Origin: Chlorokybus atmophyticus
Lineage: Eukaryota > Streptophyta > Chlorokybophyceae > Chlorokybales > Chlorokybaceae
Assembly (NCBI GenBank): GCA_009103225.1
Contig: RHPI01001737.1
Location: 62,001-126,000, forward strand
DNA length: 64,000 bases
Direction of reading: 5' to 3'
Shown: positions 12,009 through 25,079 of the stretch, piece after piece
Layout of the letters: each line of letters opens with the position of its first letter
Position numbering within the stretch: position 1 is the first letter of the stretch
Notes under the pieces: model-generated
What the model was told of the DNA's origin: nothing
What the model saw: the letters and a program-made list of their open reading frames with translations, nothing else
The model's database searches: none
Program-made: the position numbers and the translations under genes

Positions 12009-13534
12009 CCCTGTCGCTTATGGCTGTCACTACAATGAGTGCTCAGCAATCAGTATGGCTGTCTCGTTGGCAAACCGCTAGGCGGAAGTTTAGAGGCACG
12101 AATTGGCCTGATGACTTAGCCCACATAGGTCAGGTGATGTGACTGGACCCCATACAAAGCCCTGTTGAGACATAGATTTGAGTTGGTTGGTTGTCACACC
12201 CCTCTCCTGCTTATTCTCACGTGCGTAGCGCAGTTCAACTGCAGTACAAAGGCGTGAAGGGTCCTGTCCTTGCTGCTCTCGGAGCGCCTGTGTCAAGTCC
12301 TCAGCCTGTTACGGATACCAGTTTGGCTCTCAGGCAAGGTGTTTTGCTAACTTGTGTCACAATCCAATTGACAAGTTCATAAAACATGTACCTCCAGGCC
12401 AGCCTTAAGGAGGCTCCGCATATTTGGCCTCTGCAATTGTGGCTCAGATATTTGGCTGAGCTTTCCCAGGCACAGTTGTTGGGTGGTCTTGGAAAAATCA
12501 GCCAAATGGTTGGGCCATCATGGCATACTAAGATAGTCAGTTTGCTATGAAGTTTGGCTTACATTGTGGTGTGTGACAGAGGCTCGCAGTTATCTGGAGC
12601 GATTGGGTCAGTGACACGTGCTCCCGGGATTCATCAACTTTCATTTTCACAGCACTTACGTTTGGAATTGAGTTTTACTCCGGAAGTTTGTCCCTGCAGT
12701 GATTGTGGTACAATCGTACAGGGATTTCTTAGACCAGAAAGCTTTGGTAAGATGTTTAGTAACAGGGCTCTATCCATCTTTGGTGATCTGACTGCCTGTA
12801 GAATTTATTTTTCCTCCCCGACTTGCTGAGCACCATGTTTGCAGTGCAATGTGAGTCTGGCAGAACTTCGACACGACAAAAAGATTTAAAAGCAACACAC
12901 AGCATCAGAGCAAGTTTTGAGCAGGGAGGCTCTAAGACCCGCCTTTCTTGAGACTATCACGACATGGACTTATGCTCACAACTGTCATGTGTGCAAACAA
13001 TTAGGCAAATGAACAGCATGAGTTGGGTTGCTGTAGAGCGGCAAGCATGTGGAACTTATGGATGCAGGCCTAGTTCAACAAATGCGGCGCCATGGGTTAA
13101 ATCAATTCCTTGCTGTTTGACAGATAAGGCCACCATGTTGCAAATGCAATACTGGGTGCAGGTGATCAAGCCAATATGCGCAATGGTTGCATTGATGTTA
13201 TGACGCAGCAGAGGTACACATAGTAGGTGCACATCTCTTGCAGCTGCAAAGGAGCGCAGATGGTGACGTGCATGAAAAGTGCAGTGCCTCCCATAAGCAT
13301 AAGCATGGAGTGGAAAGTTGGCCAAAACCGGCAGAGTCCAGGCAAGCTCATGGCATGAGTTGCCGTGAAAGTCACCTGACGTGAGTGTCTGCGTGCTTAC
13401 CCACTACAAAGCTACAACTCTACACCGCGCTGGTGCCCAGCTACTGTATTGTGCTCACACAATTTAGTAGCGCACCGCAAGTTGAAGAACAAATAAATCT
13501 GCTGCTGGCTGTACACTGTGAATCAGCTGCCTAC

Positions 13535-16500
13535 TTACATAAAGTATGACAAATCGGTGCGCTGTTGCGCTGTGCCATCACCAAAACGCGCATTCCAACG
13601 CCTCAACTCTTGCATGGCATGGCTATCATCGCTGATTGTTGGCAGAACCTGCCCAAAGGCAATTGTCAGTACCTTTGCAACTAAACATCCAACAGTGAAA
13701 GTGATAGCTTACTGTGCTTGTTGTCCTCTGACTGAGCAGTTCGTCAACATACGCACAGCAGCTTACCTCTTGCAATGCTTCAGTAAAGTCGTCATTGGTC
13801 ATAGGACGCAGGCTCAACTTCCTTCTGCGCACGTCGAGCTGCGTGAACAACTGCTTGCCTTTCAGCACGCGAGGTTGCAATTGCCTCTCCGCCTTCGACG
13901 TGGCCACGTGCTCCCGCAACGGCCGCAAGGCGGCCGCGTAGCAGAGGTTCTTGAGATCGCTGCCGCTGTAGTGGTCAGTTCTAGCCACAATGGTGTCGAG
14001 GTCAAAGTCCTTTGCAAGAGTTTCTTCCGCCAACAACACCTGCAGCACAATTGCATGATGAGACTGATAACACACAGGAGTAGTGCAAGTTACAAGTTAG
14101 TCTGATCTGTGTATGCGCTGCAATCGCTGCACTACCCAAAACCAATCAATAACATGTCCCACCTTCAAAATTTCTGTCCTGCCTGCTTTGTCAGGTAGCT
14201 CGCAAAAGACACGCCTGGAGAAGCGCCTCAGAACAGCATCGTCGAGGTCGTAAGGGCGATTCGTCGCGCCGAGCACTATGACTCGTTCAAGTGCTTGGCC
14301 CGAGCGGATGCCATCCCACTGAGACATGAACTCGTTCTTGATCTCGCGCAAGGCTTCGTGCTCGCTATGAGAGTCACGGCGACCAAGGAGTGCGTCCACC
14401 TGAGTTCAATTGTGCATTTCAAACAAAGTTCAGACTATGACCAGGCCTTGTAAAATATAACAACGCGTAGTAACAGTTGCATGTATCCAAGCCGTCCAGC
14501 TGTCACATGGAAGTGGGTTGCCATGTTACCTCATCCACAAAGATGACAGTGGGTGCCAACTTGGAGGCGAGCGAGAAAGCAGATCGCACGTATCGCACAC
14601 CATCTCCTAGCCATTTGGACGCGATCGTGGACATCTGCAGGGTGATGAAGCTGGCGCCACACTCGGCTGCCACGGCTCTAGCCAGCAGTGTCTTGCCAGT
14701 GCCGGGAGGGCCAAAGAGCAAAACGCCCTGTCATTGCACAGTTGGCATGTCAATCACTTACAATGTTCAATGCGCTAGTTCAGATCGATCGCCGTTCATT
14801 ACTTACTTTGGAAGACCGTGCAAGGGTGCCCTTGGCAAAAAGCTCTGGGTGTTCAAGTGGCAGCTGCACTGCCTCTTGCAGGACCTGCTTGGCCTTGGAC
14901 AGCGCACCCACCTACACGAACACCAAGTCAACAATGACGCCACAGCAACCACAATCACACTAGAGGACTGTTGTAACAATGGGGATGAGTCCACGTAATC
15001 TGGCATCACCCTACCTCACAGAAGCCAGCTCCTGCATCTTCTGGATGGAGGACTTCGTTCAACAACTGTCGCTCGTAAGGGTTATCCGTCTGAATGGTAG
15101 GCCGCAATCGGGAGCTCGCCTTGCGAAGCATGTCCAGACCGTAGAGCAGATCCTCCTCGGTCAACTGCAACTCTCCTCCTAACGACACCGTGCTCATGTG
15201 CGGTGCGATGCTAGCCGTGACGGGTGCGGGAGCGAGCAGGCCGACCTTTGAGAAACTGACTGGGGGGGAGGGAGTGCTGATATACTGAATGGTGTGAGCC
15301 GTGGGCGGGTACTCCGGACTACTACGCGGGATGGGCGGGAGGCTTGGGACGGCCGGCCAGCCAATGGACTGCAGCGAGTTGCGGCGCGGTCGTTCCGATA
15401 AGCTACGGTGCAGACGCAGACTGATCGCCCACGCGAGCGCTTTGGTCCAGTCCTCGCATGACAGCTGGCAGTCCTGCGCGTCAAAGAGGTCCGCGCTGAA
15501 GGGAGGGAGCTTGACGTGGCGAGCCACGGCCAAGTTCTGCAGCTGCGACCAGCAGCGCTCTGCGCGCACGAGCGCCGCGTCCTGTTGCATCCGCTGCTTC
15601 CACTCTGCTTGAGCGAGACCTTCGCGAGGAGGATCCAGCTGGACCCGTGTGGTGAATAGCTCAGCGAGCATGGCTCGTGGGTTTTCTAACGATGACTTCT
15701 CTATGGTGACAGCTACATCGGGGGAGGAAGGTGAGAGGGCGACACCATCGCTGTCTGCTGACAGCGCTGCAGCCGGTCCCTCTGCAGGTTCTAACATGGT
15801 ACTGCTGCGCTGCTTTGTGCCCTGACAAACACAGCGAAAACTTGAAACCAAGAACTTGAAGTCTTACACTGAGTCCGGCCTGCATGCACACGCACATCGC
15901 ATACATGCAGTGGCTGATTTGAACGGTAACATACCACGAGCTCAGCGCCAGTGTCGCCCAGTGAAGATGCGCCAATCAGTACCATTGGTGGTGGCTCTTG
16001 ATCAGCGCCATAGCCCTGAACAGCAAGTTCGTATGAGGGATACAAGCAAAGTGAGAAGGCTGCAGTCCTACGTGAGCAGTTGCAACAAAGCCCTACCAGC
16101 GCCATTGAAGGGTTCGTATGAACCTCGCCAAAAGCAGAAACAAACCCAGCAAAGCGTTCTGGGCTGCAGCAAAGCGTGTTCTCTACATCTCTGAAGAACA
16201 GCACGACTGCGCCAGGCAACTCTGTGCAAAATGCTCGGACAATGTCCATGACAAACGCCTGTGATAGGACAGCAACCACACATCAGTGACACACGCTGCA
16301 AACCACGCAGCACGCAAAATAAAAAAAACAGCGACTGTTTACCTGCAGACCGCCATACAGAAAAAAGGACAGGACATATGACACAAGGCCATTGTTGCGA
16401 AATGCCTCGATGTCCTCAACATTCGACTGGAGCCCAAACCCAGCTCCTTCCAGAGCAGTTGCGGCGACTCGGCCCAAAGTCCGGCTGTCCACAATCACCA

Positions 16501-17667
16501 AGGTGGCATTGACATGATTGGCCAATGCTGTAGCAACAGCTTCCTGTGGAAAGAAACCTTGAGTTTAACACAACTGAAGCATCTATGACCAATGGTTGTA
16601 TAAGTCAATGCTTTGAAACACGTCTCTCACCTGGACACTGTTGTTGCTGTTGCTATCGGGAGCGCAAAGTAGGATGCGACCAAGGGCTGGCAGCTCGGCT
16701 GTGTACAAGTCATGCGTCTCTAGTCGCCAGTCGAGGGCGTGCTGTGCAGCGTGTAACAAAACTTCCTGGACTTTGGGCGAGACACAGTATGGTATGTTGT
16801 CAAAAGTTGCCTTATTCTTGGCCGGTGGCACAGTCTGGCGGCGCAAAACCACTCTGCATTGCGGTGCCAAAATGTACACGCACATGGCGCGGAGGAAAGG
16901 CACGGCCAGGACTGCATCAGGTAACAACTGCACATACACATTTAGATCAGCTGTTTGCACGAACGCATAGACTGCAAAATTGCATGCTAAAGTGTGATAG
17001 TCGAAGAGACTCTAAGTATACACTCGTTGGTACTTTGCATCAGCATGTGCACAAGCGCGTGAGCTATACACACGACAGCAGCAGAGCACTGCACTGTAGT
17101 TGGTCGTCTCGATGACATGACAATGCACACAAGCAGCCATCAACAAACGACGTCCATCCTGGCACTGTCTGACAGCTTGGTTGGACTGTGCAAAGCCCTG
17201 AGTACAGCAGTGCTACTGGGGGTTAGGTTGCTGCTCAACACCAGAGACAACCGTTGGGGCACTACGTCCATGTCCAATGACCAATAACGACAAACACACT
17301 AGGAGGTGAGACCTGACAATGCAATCAAAGCCTACAGCGCAATTGCCTCAACTGGCGAGGTGTTGGCTTTGGCTGCGACAGCGACGCAAGCCCTAACACA
17401 CGCACTTTGGGACATGACATGCGCTTTGGGATTGTTGCCACATAGGACATCACTGCAACAACCCATCACTGACTGCGAGCGTAGCAATTATACCACCGCA
17501 AGCTGTTTTACAAAGTTTTTACAAGCTCAGCGGCTTTTAACATGGCAGCAAGCAGGCTGAGCTTCACGCACAACGATTACGTAGTTGAGCTACTGTACCT
17601 GCAGGAGGCGGCGGAGAGGTCCGGCGGCGACGCCGCGCAGCTTCTCCATGGACCCAAACGACGCCAT
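13535..17667 (-). CDS. plant-type AAA ATPase (large DLSYFM family)
   Basis: Eleven exons, all in phase, give about 838 residues: 17667-17599, 16927-16631, 16543-16343, 16258-16124, 16015-15935, 15821-15015, 14911-14807, 14727-14530, 14399-14163, 14039-13767 and 13648-13535. Order of parts: basic N-terminus MASFGSMEKLRGVAAG, possibly a transit peptide; a degenerate N-terminal nucleotide-fold region (FDNIPYCVSPKVQEVLL, then LVIVDSRT and VLFFRDVE); a linker; then a full AAA module with Walker A GPPGTGKT (~571), Walker B VIFVDE (~626), LGATNRPYDLDDAVLRRF and HYSGSDLKNLC. The C-terminus DLSYFM is the family signature. It matches the large Arabidopsis proteins of the At1g02890/At4g02480 group from the degenerate domain to the end, but lacks their N-terminal FHA part. 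The AAA module is in the Msp1/katanin/spastin clade. The substrate is unknown. The first exon is inferred from phase and a good start context. Confidence 0.9.
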
Positions 17668-18208
17668 GGCAACTACATACCTACCTACCAAGCCAGCCAG
17701 AGACCTACCAAAACAGCCTCCTCCAGCTCCTTGCCAAAACGACAACCCCTTCCTAGCCTAACGGTGCCATCCAACAAGCAATTGCCCAGCTCCAAAGGCC
17801 GTCGACCTGGGCCCCAAGGCCAACGCCTCCACCGCCGCCGCCGCCGCCGCCGCCTACGCCTCGCACCGCCTTCTCCTTGCTTTGCTGCGTGGATTGCAGG
17901 GCGACGTGTATATCGCCGCGAGCTGCTTGCACCGCAGCGTGAAACGCAGATATCGAGTTCGGTTTGCGCTAGGATTTTGCAGTGGACAACGCAATGAAAT
18001 ATGTGTGCGTGCTGATGTGGGCAGTGTGCCCGTTGCTGGTTGTTTGCGACTGCGCTTTTCATCCGCGCAGGGATGGGGCTTGCTTGGCACACGTGGCTGC
18101 ACTGTGTCAGTGATGAAATGAATTACGATGCACAGGCGTGCTCAGCTTTCTCTCCAATAGGCGCGGCCGCAGACCACGCCATGCATGCATCATGAGGTGC
18201 GGGAAAAG

Positions 18209-18238
18209 AATTGATGTGACATGGTTGTCACATCAATT
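18209..18238. repeat. 13-bp inverted repeat, 4-nt loop
   Basis: AATTGATGTGACA, loop TGGT, then the exact reverse complement. It shares TGTCACATCA with the foldback element at 11927-12008. Confidence 0.9.
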
Positions 18239-18312
18239 GTCGAGTTACTCATCATGGATACTGCACGCTTTTCATACATATCATTGATAGCTTTTACACA
18301 CATGTATACGTT

Positions 18313-18317
<5 letters not shown>

Positions 18318-18371
<54 letters not shown>
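18318..18371. repeat. (AG)27 microsatellite
   Basis: Uninterrupted AG dinucleotide run of 54 bases in intergenic DNA. Likely length-polymorphic. Confidence 0.98.
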
Positions 18372-18373
<2 letters not shown>

Positions 18374-19301
18374 TTGGCATATGATCGGTGTTTGAAGTAG
18401 CATTTACGCTGCTATACCATAATAAAGCTCGCCATGTTAAATGAATATAACAATGATCCCGTTTACAAACTCAAATACAACATGCTCATAAATTGTCTGC
18501 AATAAAACGAATTGTGTGGTTGTGAACATCAATGACAAAACGGATGTAAGAGTTGCGCGAATGCTCAGAGATATATATGTACAAGCAACAAGGCACCACA
18601 ATCCAATTATGGGGGGCATTAAAGCAAAGCTTACTTGTAACGCTAGACATTAAGACACTTGCTTAGAGCCTAAACGTATATCGCAAGCAGCACCATGTAA
18701 GGGCAAGCACGGGCAAGGAAGCCATGACTATAAAATAAGCGGCATCTTACACAAGCTCACGACCTACAGAGCGCAAGAAGAGGACATGGAGAGAGATGGC
18801 AAAGGTTAAGCTCGATCTTCAACATTAGCTTCACGACATGAACGTAAAAGCCCGACAGATGGATGCATAGACCATCACACGTGTAATCAATAGATATAAC
18901 CTGTATTTACGAATAAGTATCCAATCATTTATCAATATGTGTATACATATACAGGTAACTTACTGATGTGTAAGTAACTTACGTAAGTAACTTACATGAC
19001 AGTTAGTGCGCAAAAACGTATAGAAACGCAAAGACCCGCAAAATGACTGCTTGACCAGGCTGCCATAACACTAGGCACGAGTGGCAACTCGCCTCAAGAC
19101 ACATCTCAACGTCGCGCTTGAGTCGGCACATGAATTGTATGTGCTGCAGTTATCAAAGAAGAACATCAGAACATGGAGATCTGTGACAGCCGTCATGCCG
19201 ACGTGTGGCATGAGCAAGCCAACTAGCAGCAACTTGCCACGACCGGCACAAAGGGATGGCATTCTACAGTACACCTATGTACACACTGCAACACAAAAAG
19301 G

Positions 19302-22300
19302 TCATGTCTTTGGCCGCTTGCTGCCAGCGTCCTCACTTGAGGTCGCAAGCCTTGACCGTTTTGGAGCTGCAGCGCGACTGGCATTTATCGCCTGAATGTC
19401 TTCTATGTCATCTTCAGCACTATCATCATCTTGGCTATCACCGTCCGTCTGCAATGCACAGATAAACATTAGCAGTGCATGCAAGACAAAGCTACGTATG
19501 CGCAGCAATAATGCATAACATGGGAGCCGCATGTGCTCGTTTCCAAACATCTTGCACACACAAGACGGCTACTCACAGGCCCGTCACTTACGTTGTCACT
19601 AGCTGACTTGAGTGCGTTAAACTTGAACAGCAACTCTGGTTTTGCATTGGACTTGGCTGGCGCTTTCGCCATCGTGGGCAACTGTTCTTCCGTGGCCAAC
19701 GTAGCAGCAGCTGACCCTCCCGCCTCATCGCTTTCTGGCAGCTCGGGCTCATGGAAGTCTTCGGTGCCAAGAGGCTCTGCTAATTCTTGATCATCATCAT
19801 CATCCGCACCGGATGCGCTTGGGGTCGGTGCGGTTGAATCTGGTGGTGATGCATGCGGTTGCGGCGGTTCTGGCGTGGCACTCAGTGTTGCGCTTGGCAA
19901 TTGGCTTGGAGGCTGTCGCGTTGGAACAGACTTGGGCGCTTTGGGAACAGCTTGCTTGGTTGGCTGGTGCACGGGTGCGGGCTCTGGCTGCTCCTCCTCT
20001 TCAGCATCAATGTCATCCGCAGCAACATCCTCATCACCAAAGGTGGTGTCCGTCTCAGCGAATGAAAGCTTCTTCTTTTGCTTCCGACTTGAGCCTTCGC
20101 CATCCACCCTCACTGTTGAAAATAGAGTCGTTGTCAACGCCACAGCCGTCATTGCCAATGGCATGAGAAGCACAATAGCCCTATGCATGTGGCTCTCAAG
20201 TGAGATTTCTGCACACTGCCTCCCAGCTCACCTTTGTCCCTCCTGTCTTGTAGTTGCGATATGTATGCGAACAACGGCTTCCAGTCATCATCTCCCTCGC
20301 GTGCGCGCAGCTGCATTGCCTTCTCTTGGACTTCACTAACGCTGTCAACCATTGCAGCATTGTCAAAAAACTGCTAGTTACATTAAACATCTGGTCATTG
20401 CTAAAGCATATGTGAGGACTTACATAGCAGCGACATCATTGATGGACAGCTTGGCAGTGAACGGTGTCAAGCCACTTTGAATGAAGGAAAGCCGCTTGGG
20501 CGCATCTGCAAAGGCATACTCCAAGCCTCCACGAACAATTTTGGCAACAGTAGTCCTCATGCTGAGGCCGCCGAAGGTGGTGTAGATGGCGGCAACCCTG
20601 ATGGCGAGATTATGGAACACTTGCAGGCTGTCATCGGGGTCCGGCTCATCTTCATTATCGGCTGCTTTGAGATGTCGCTCATACGCCTGCAATAGGGAAG
20701 GTGACGTAAGCTTGAGTCGCATATAGCTGGCATGCAGTTTGGCAGGCACCTACCCGCTTGAGTGCATCAAGGAAAAGCCTCCACTGATTGTGTGATTGAG
20801 ACTTCTTGATCTTTGCGCACAGCACTTTCACGACTTCAGCCACACCCTTCCCATGCTGTGTGAAGTGGGACACAATCTCCGGCCCAAGCCAGTCCTGCAG
20901 GCAAAGAGTTGTTGCTTGCAATCTGCCACACCCCTATACGCAACATCAGCAGCATCATGTGCAACCAACGCATGAATCTCTGCAAACAACAGGATACGTA
21001 AGACAGAAGACGACAAACCTGAGACAAGCATCCGTATGCAACAAGCTTTACAGCTGGCAGCAGAGTATTGATTTGTTGCAGAGCAACCTCATCTTCCAGG
21101 TCCGGGTTTTCCTCATCAGTTTCACGGTTTGCACCTGCACCGACCAACAGGACTGAGTGTCAACCTCACTGACTGTGTCACAACATCACGCCACAAGTAC
21201 TCACCAGCAGCCGCCAGTCTCCGCTCTGCGAGCTCCCAGAACAGTTCAAGGTTTTTGCTTGATGGCTGCAGCCCGACCTGAGCAAGAGGCGTGCCCTCAT
21301 ACTTGTTCTTGCTGAAAATGAGCATGAGGTCTGCCAGCACATTATACACCTGCAAGGGCAGTCCAAGGCAACGTTTGCCAGAGCAGCCCAATTTCAAGAT
21401 GCAGTTAAGCCCTGCGCCTTTGAATGACCAATAACCATGTCTGCGTAATGACTTACAGTGCTGGCAAGCTCCGAGACAGCAGCCTGCTCGGTATCAAACT
21501 CTGAAAGCAAGCCAAACAAGTAGTTCCAAAACTCCTGACGCTTGGACACCAGGTCGTTTATGCTCTTTGTGCTGGGGTTGCTGGCGTCAATGTTGGTGAA
21601 CTCCCAAGTCAGTGCAAAGAAGAGGTTGAGTATGGCGAAGCACTGCACCTGCAAGTGACCTTCAGATAATTCTCCAGTGCTGATGACAGAAGAGACACAC
21701 ACACACACACGCACACACACACACAACAAGAAGACGCTAACTACTTGCCTCGGGTTGAAGCTGTGCATCCTTGTCGTAAAGGACAGCAGAGACCATTTCA
21801 TAGAGACCAGGCTGGTCAAAGCTGCAAGCTTGCTGAAGCTGATGAGCTCGTTTAAGGCTCATCTGCAATTCATATGGATCTGTCGAACCTATAGCTCCCT
21901 GCGACAAAATGCATCAGCGTTGTAAGAACGCTACACAAAATTAGGCACGTCACAAGGCACGTCACAGCCACATGCATTGCACAGTTGGTTACCTGCAACC
22001 TCTCCATGACTTTGCCGCGGCATTTGCGCAATGCGTCCGAAGCAGGCTCGCGAAGCGCGCCATCCCCTTCATAAGCGCAACACCGTAGGGTATGAATGCA
22101 AGCTTGCAGCGCGTCATCTTCGTTCTGCTTGAAGAAGACATCCACAATCTGCTGCAGAAGAGACTCGTACACCTGCCCAAAACAAAAACCAAGAGTATTA
22201 CCCCAGCAGTATTCTCCATGAAGAGCAGCTTCAAGACACAAGCAAGCTGAAGCTGTTGACCTTTTCTTGACGCTTGCTGGTGAACTGTGATAAGTCCATG

Positions 22301-25079
22301 TATTTGACAATCTCCACAAGTGATGGAACCTTGGCTTTATCAACCTGATACTTTGACAGGAGCTCAGGAAGTGCCTTGCTCAGGACAGTTGTCAGCTGCT
22401 GTTTATGCGCAGCCAAAGCATCCTGCGTGAGCACCACAGCATGGCAAGCATGTTAACACCACCAACACTACAGCAGTAAAACAGCAACCAACCACAGACC
22501 TTTTTAGCTTTGGACATGCCGGCCTTGTTGTGGCGAGCCGTATCTGCTGTAGGCACAATGTCTTCCAGACAGGCTTTCTTGACAGTTGCTGCCAGCATCC
22601 ACGTCAGATTTGTGGCATCTACTTCGGAGAGCTCCTTGCCAGTGTTCTCCGTCAGCAGCAATTGTGTCATGCTTTTCCAATCCTGCAGACAGACAGGTCA
22701 GCTATCAACACATATGCGCTTGTGCGCAAACTTATGTGCACACGCAGAAGAACGCACACGTGCACATATGTACGCACGCACATGCACACCCGCACGATAA
22801 CACACCATCATCAATGTTGCCAACACGACCTGAAGCACGGGTGCATTCTCCCAGAGTGCGTCAATCACGTAATGACACAGTACAGGACTGTCGCGGTAGT
22901 CAGCAAGAATCTGCAAGAGAGCAAGCAGCTGCTCCTCTGACTGATCCTTCTTCTTTCCTGCAAGAAAACACAATAAGCAGTGGCACACCTACTGCCATGC
23001 CCGCGCAGCATGTGCAAAGACACTGGTTGCATTATAGTGATCAGCAACAAGTAAGGTGAGTGTTTGACAAGCAGGTACCCTTCTTGGCTGATCCTGGTGT
23101 TGGCTCCTCCAAGCCTGATCCAAAAAGGTGATCATACACCAGCGCCCCAATCGCCTGTCGCACTTGCGGTGTATCATCCACCAGAAGCTCGTACAGGGAA
23201 CCAAGATCATCACCATCCAGAAGCTCTTGGCTGTGGCAGAGACGCATTAATGCAACTGCTGATACCATTGAACAATATAGAGCGCCAACAATGGAGCTTG
23301 CAATGCCATGCTGCACCTCATCAGCTGTCGCAGCAAGTCAATGGCGGCAACAGCTACTTCCACATCTGCATCATTTGCCAGCTCAAGCATGCGCTTGGCA
23401 AATCTGCTGGTAAAGAGATCCATTTGCGCCAAATGCTCCTCATTGGCATACAAATTGCACAATACCCTCACAGAAGTAAGCCGCACGCTTGCAGTCTGCA
23501 CATGCGCAATTTAGCCAATGACCTTAGCAGCCAATGCTGATGTAGGCAACCTACATATATAGCGATGCGGGTACCTTGTCATTGAGAGTCCAGCCAACAT
23601 ACTTGAGATACGTATCCTTCCAGAAGTATGAAGGGTAAGTGACGATCCAGTCACCGACAGCTTTGATGCAGTCAGCACGAATGCTGGCATCCACATCGCG
23701 ATAGCGTCGCACAAAGAGCCTGCCACAGAGCAGTAAGTGCGACGTGTCGGGTACAGTGGCAGTTATACACAACACGCACCCCGTAAAAAGCCCCTCCATC
23801 ATCTGCTCGATGGTAGATATCTGCTTGTGAGCTTCTTCCAGCGCCTTCTGCAAGTCGGTGGCTCTGGCGCTGTCCTTGCCACTTCGCTTCTTCTTCAGTT
23901 CAGCTGTCAGCTGCCGCTGCGTTGTCTCGCGTGTCTCAGACAACGACTTTGCCACATGAACAAACGATGACACAAGCTGAAGTCCCGCAATTGTGGAGAC
24001 GCTCCGGAACGGACGTGGAGCAGTCCTGCGGGCAATGTGTGTCACACACACTCACATATACAGGAATACATGCGGACTGTTTATGTCATACCCAGCAAGC
24101 GCAATGATGTAGTTGATGCAGGTTGGGAATAAGAACTCATCAAAGATAATGGAGCTTCTGCACTCCGACACCAACTCATCCCAGAAGTTTGCAAAGTTCT
24201 TCTTGAAATGCTTCAACTTCTTATCCTTTGAATGCAGCAAGTCCTCCTGCTGATCCTGCTGCTAGGTACCTCATACAACATGAGTTCAACCTCCATTTTC
24301 TCTTGCCTGCCATCTGCAAAGCACCTTACCCCGCCGCTGACTGACTTCAATGCGCGCTCAACAACAAAGTCCACATCACCATCCTCAACAGCCTCCTTGT
24401 CGACAGCAATCTTGGAACCGCACGCCTGTTGACGACAAGCATGACCGCAAGCAACTCTGTGTATTGTTGTCAAAATGCAGAGGTGCAAGCCTGCAGCCAT
24501 TGGCAGTGTGTCACAAACCTGGATGAGAAAGGTCAGCAACTCTGACATGGCAGCTGTACGCTCGCCTTCATACTTCTGCACCCAATCTTCCACAGCAGTG
24601 GGAATGTCTTGCTCGCTGAACTTCACCACATCTGGCAAGCATCACAAACAACTTAAGCAATGTCTGCAGCTTCACCACCACACCACCATGACGAGATAGC
24701 TAGTTCTGTACTCTGCCAACCAAGGTGAGGTACCTAGCAGTGTGTCGAGTTGAGACTCTGCTGGATTATCTTCATTGTTATCTGCTCCTGGTTCATCCTT
24801 GTCGCTGGCCTCAGCATCCTCATCGGCTGTGGGTGTCACCTTGGCTGCTTTCTGCACAAGGTGAGCATGTGGGCACGTGTAACGCCTGTATATAGAGTTC
24901 AGAATCTGGCTAGGTGGACGGTGCAGGTACGCACCGCTTTGCGCTTGGGTTCTGCCTCGCCGCTCTTCCGCTTTCTCCTTGAAGGTGCAGCATCATCACC
25001 ACCCTTTCCTCTTTTGGCGTCCCCTTTGGTAGTGTTTGCAGCAGCGACTTCGTCAACTTCAGAGTCATCATCGTTGTTA
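19302..25079 (-). CDS. SCC3: cohesin subunit SCC3 / STAG (5' end unresolved)
   Basis: Stromal-antigen subunit of the cohesin ring. Twenty-two exons from 25079 to the TGA at 19304-19302 give about 1267 residues. The diagnostic exon is 23719-23575: LFVRRYRDVDASIRADCIKA followed by YLKYVGWTLNDK, the stromalin conservative domain that binds the kleisin and DNA. Before it are the STAG-type stretches FWDELVSECRSSIIFDE and TAPRPFRSVSTIAGLQLV. After it come alpha-helical HEAT-like repeats across exons 23495 to 20424. The tail (20112-19592 and 19448-19302) is acidic, Pro-rich and low in complexity, ending KRPKT. The N-terminus is also acidic/basic (NNDDDSEVDEVAAA...RKRKSGEAEP). Exon junctions are phase-matched. 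The intron after 21749 uses a GC donor (GAG|GCAAGT). The acceptor at 25079 leaves a codon split, so a short first exon lies upstream and was not found with confidence. Confidence 0.92.
21694..21725. repeat. AC microsatellite in an SCC3 intron
   Basis: Nearly perfect CA/AC run with one G interruption, inside the intron between the exons ending at 21749 and starting at 21648. Confidence 0.9.

Larger units (their letters stand above)
10530..13534. other. intergenic, no gene recognised
   Basis: The region lies between the 5' end of the lyase gene and the 3' end of the AAA ATPase gene. Short frames occur, for example 12554-12829 on the plus strand with VCPCSDCG, but none matches a family I know or extends through splice sites. 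It holds two foldback sequences, listed separately, and the repeated word TGTCACATCA. It may contain decayed transposon sequence. Confidence 0.5.
17668..19301. other. intergenic between divergent/tail-facing genes, repeats only
   Basis: Contains the upstream region of the AAA ATPase gene, including a CCG-rich run near 17827-17850, a hairpin at 18209-18238 and an AG microsatellite at 18318-18371. The section from 18400 to 19070 is AT-rich. I see no exon-like coding in either strand. Confidence 0.6.

Noticed and set aside
12554-12829. Plus-strand 91-codon frame with CPCSDCG
   Set aside because: The Cys pattern is short and isolated, and there are no adjoining exons or family resemblance.
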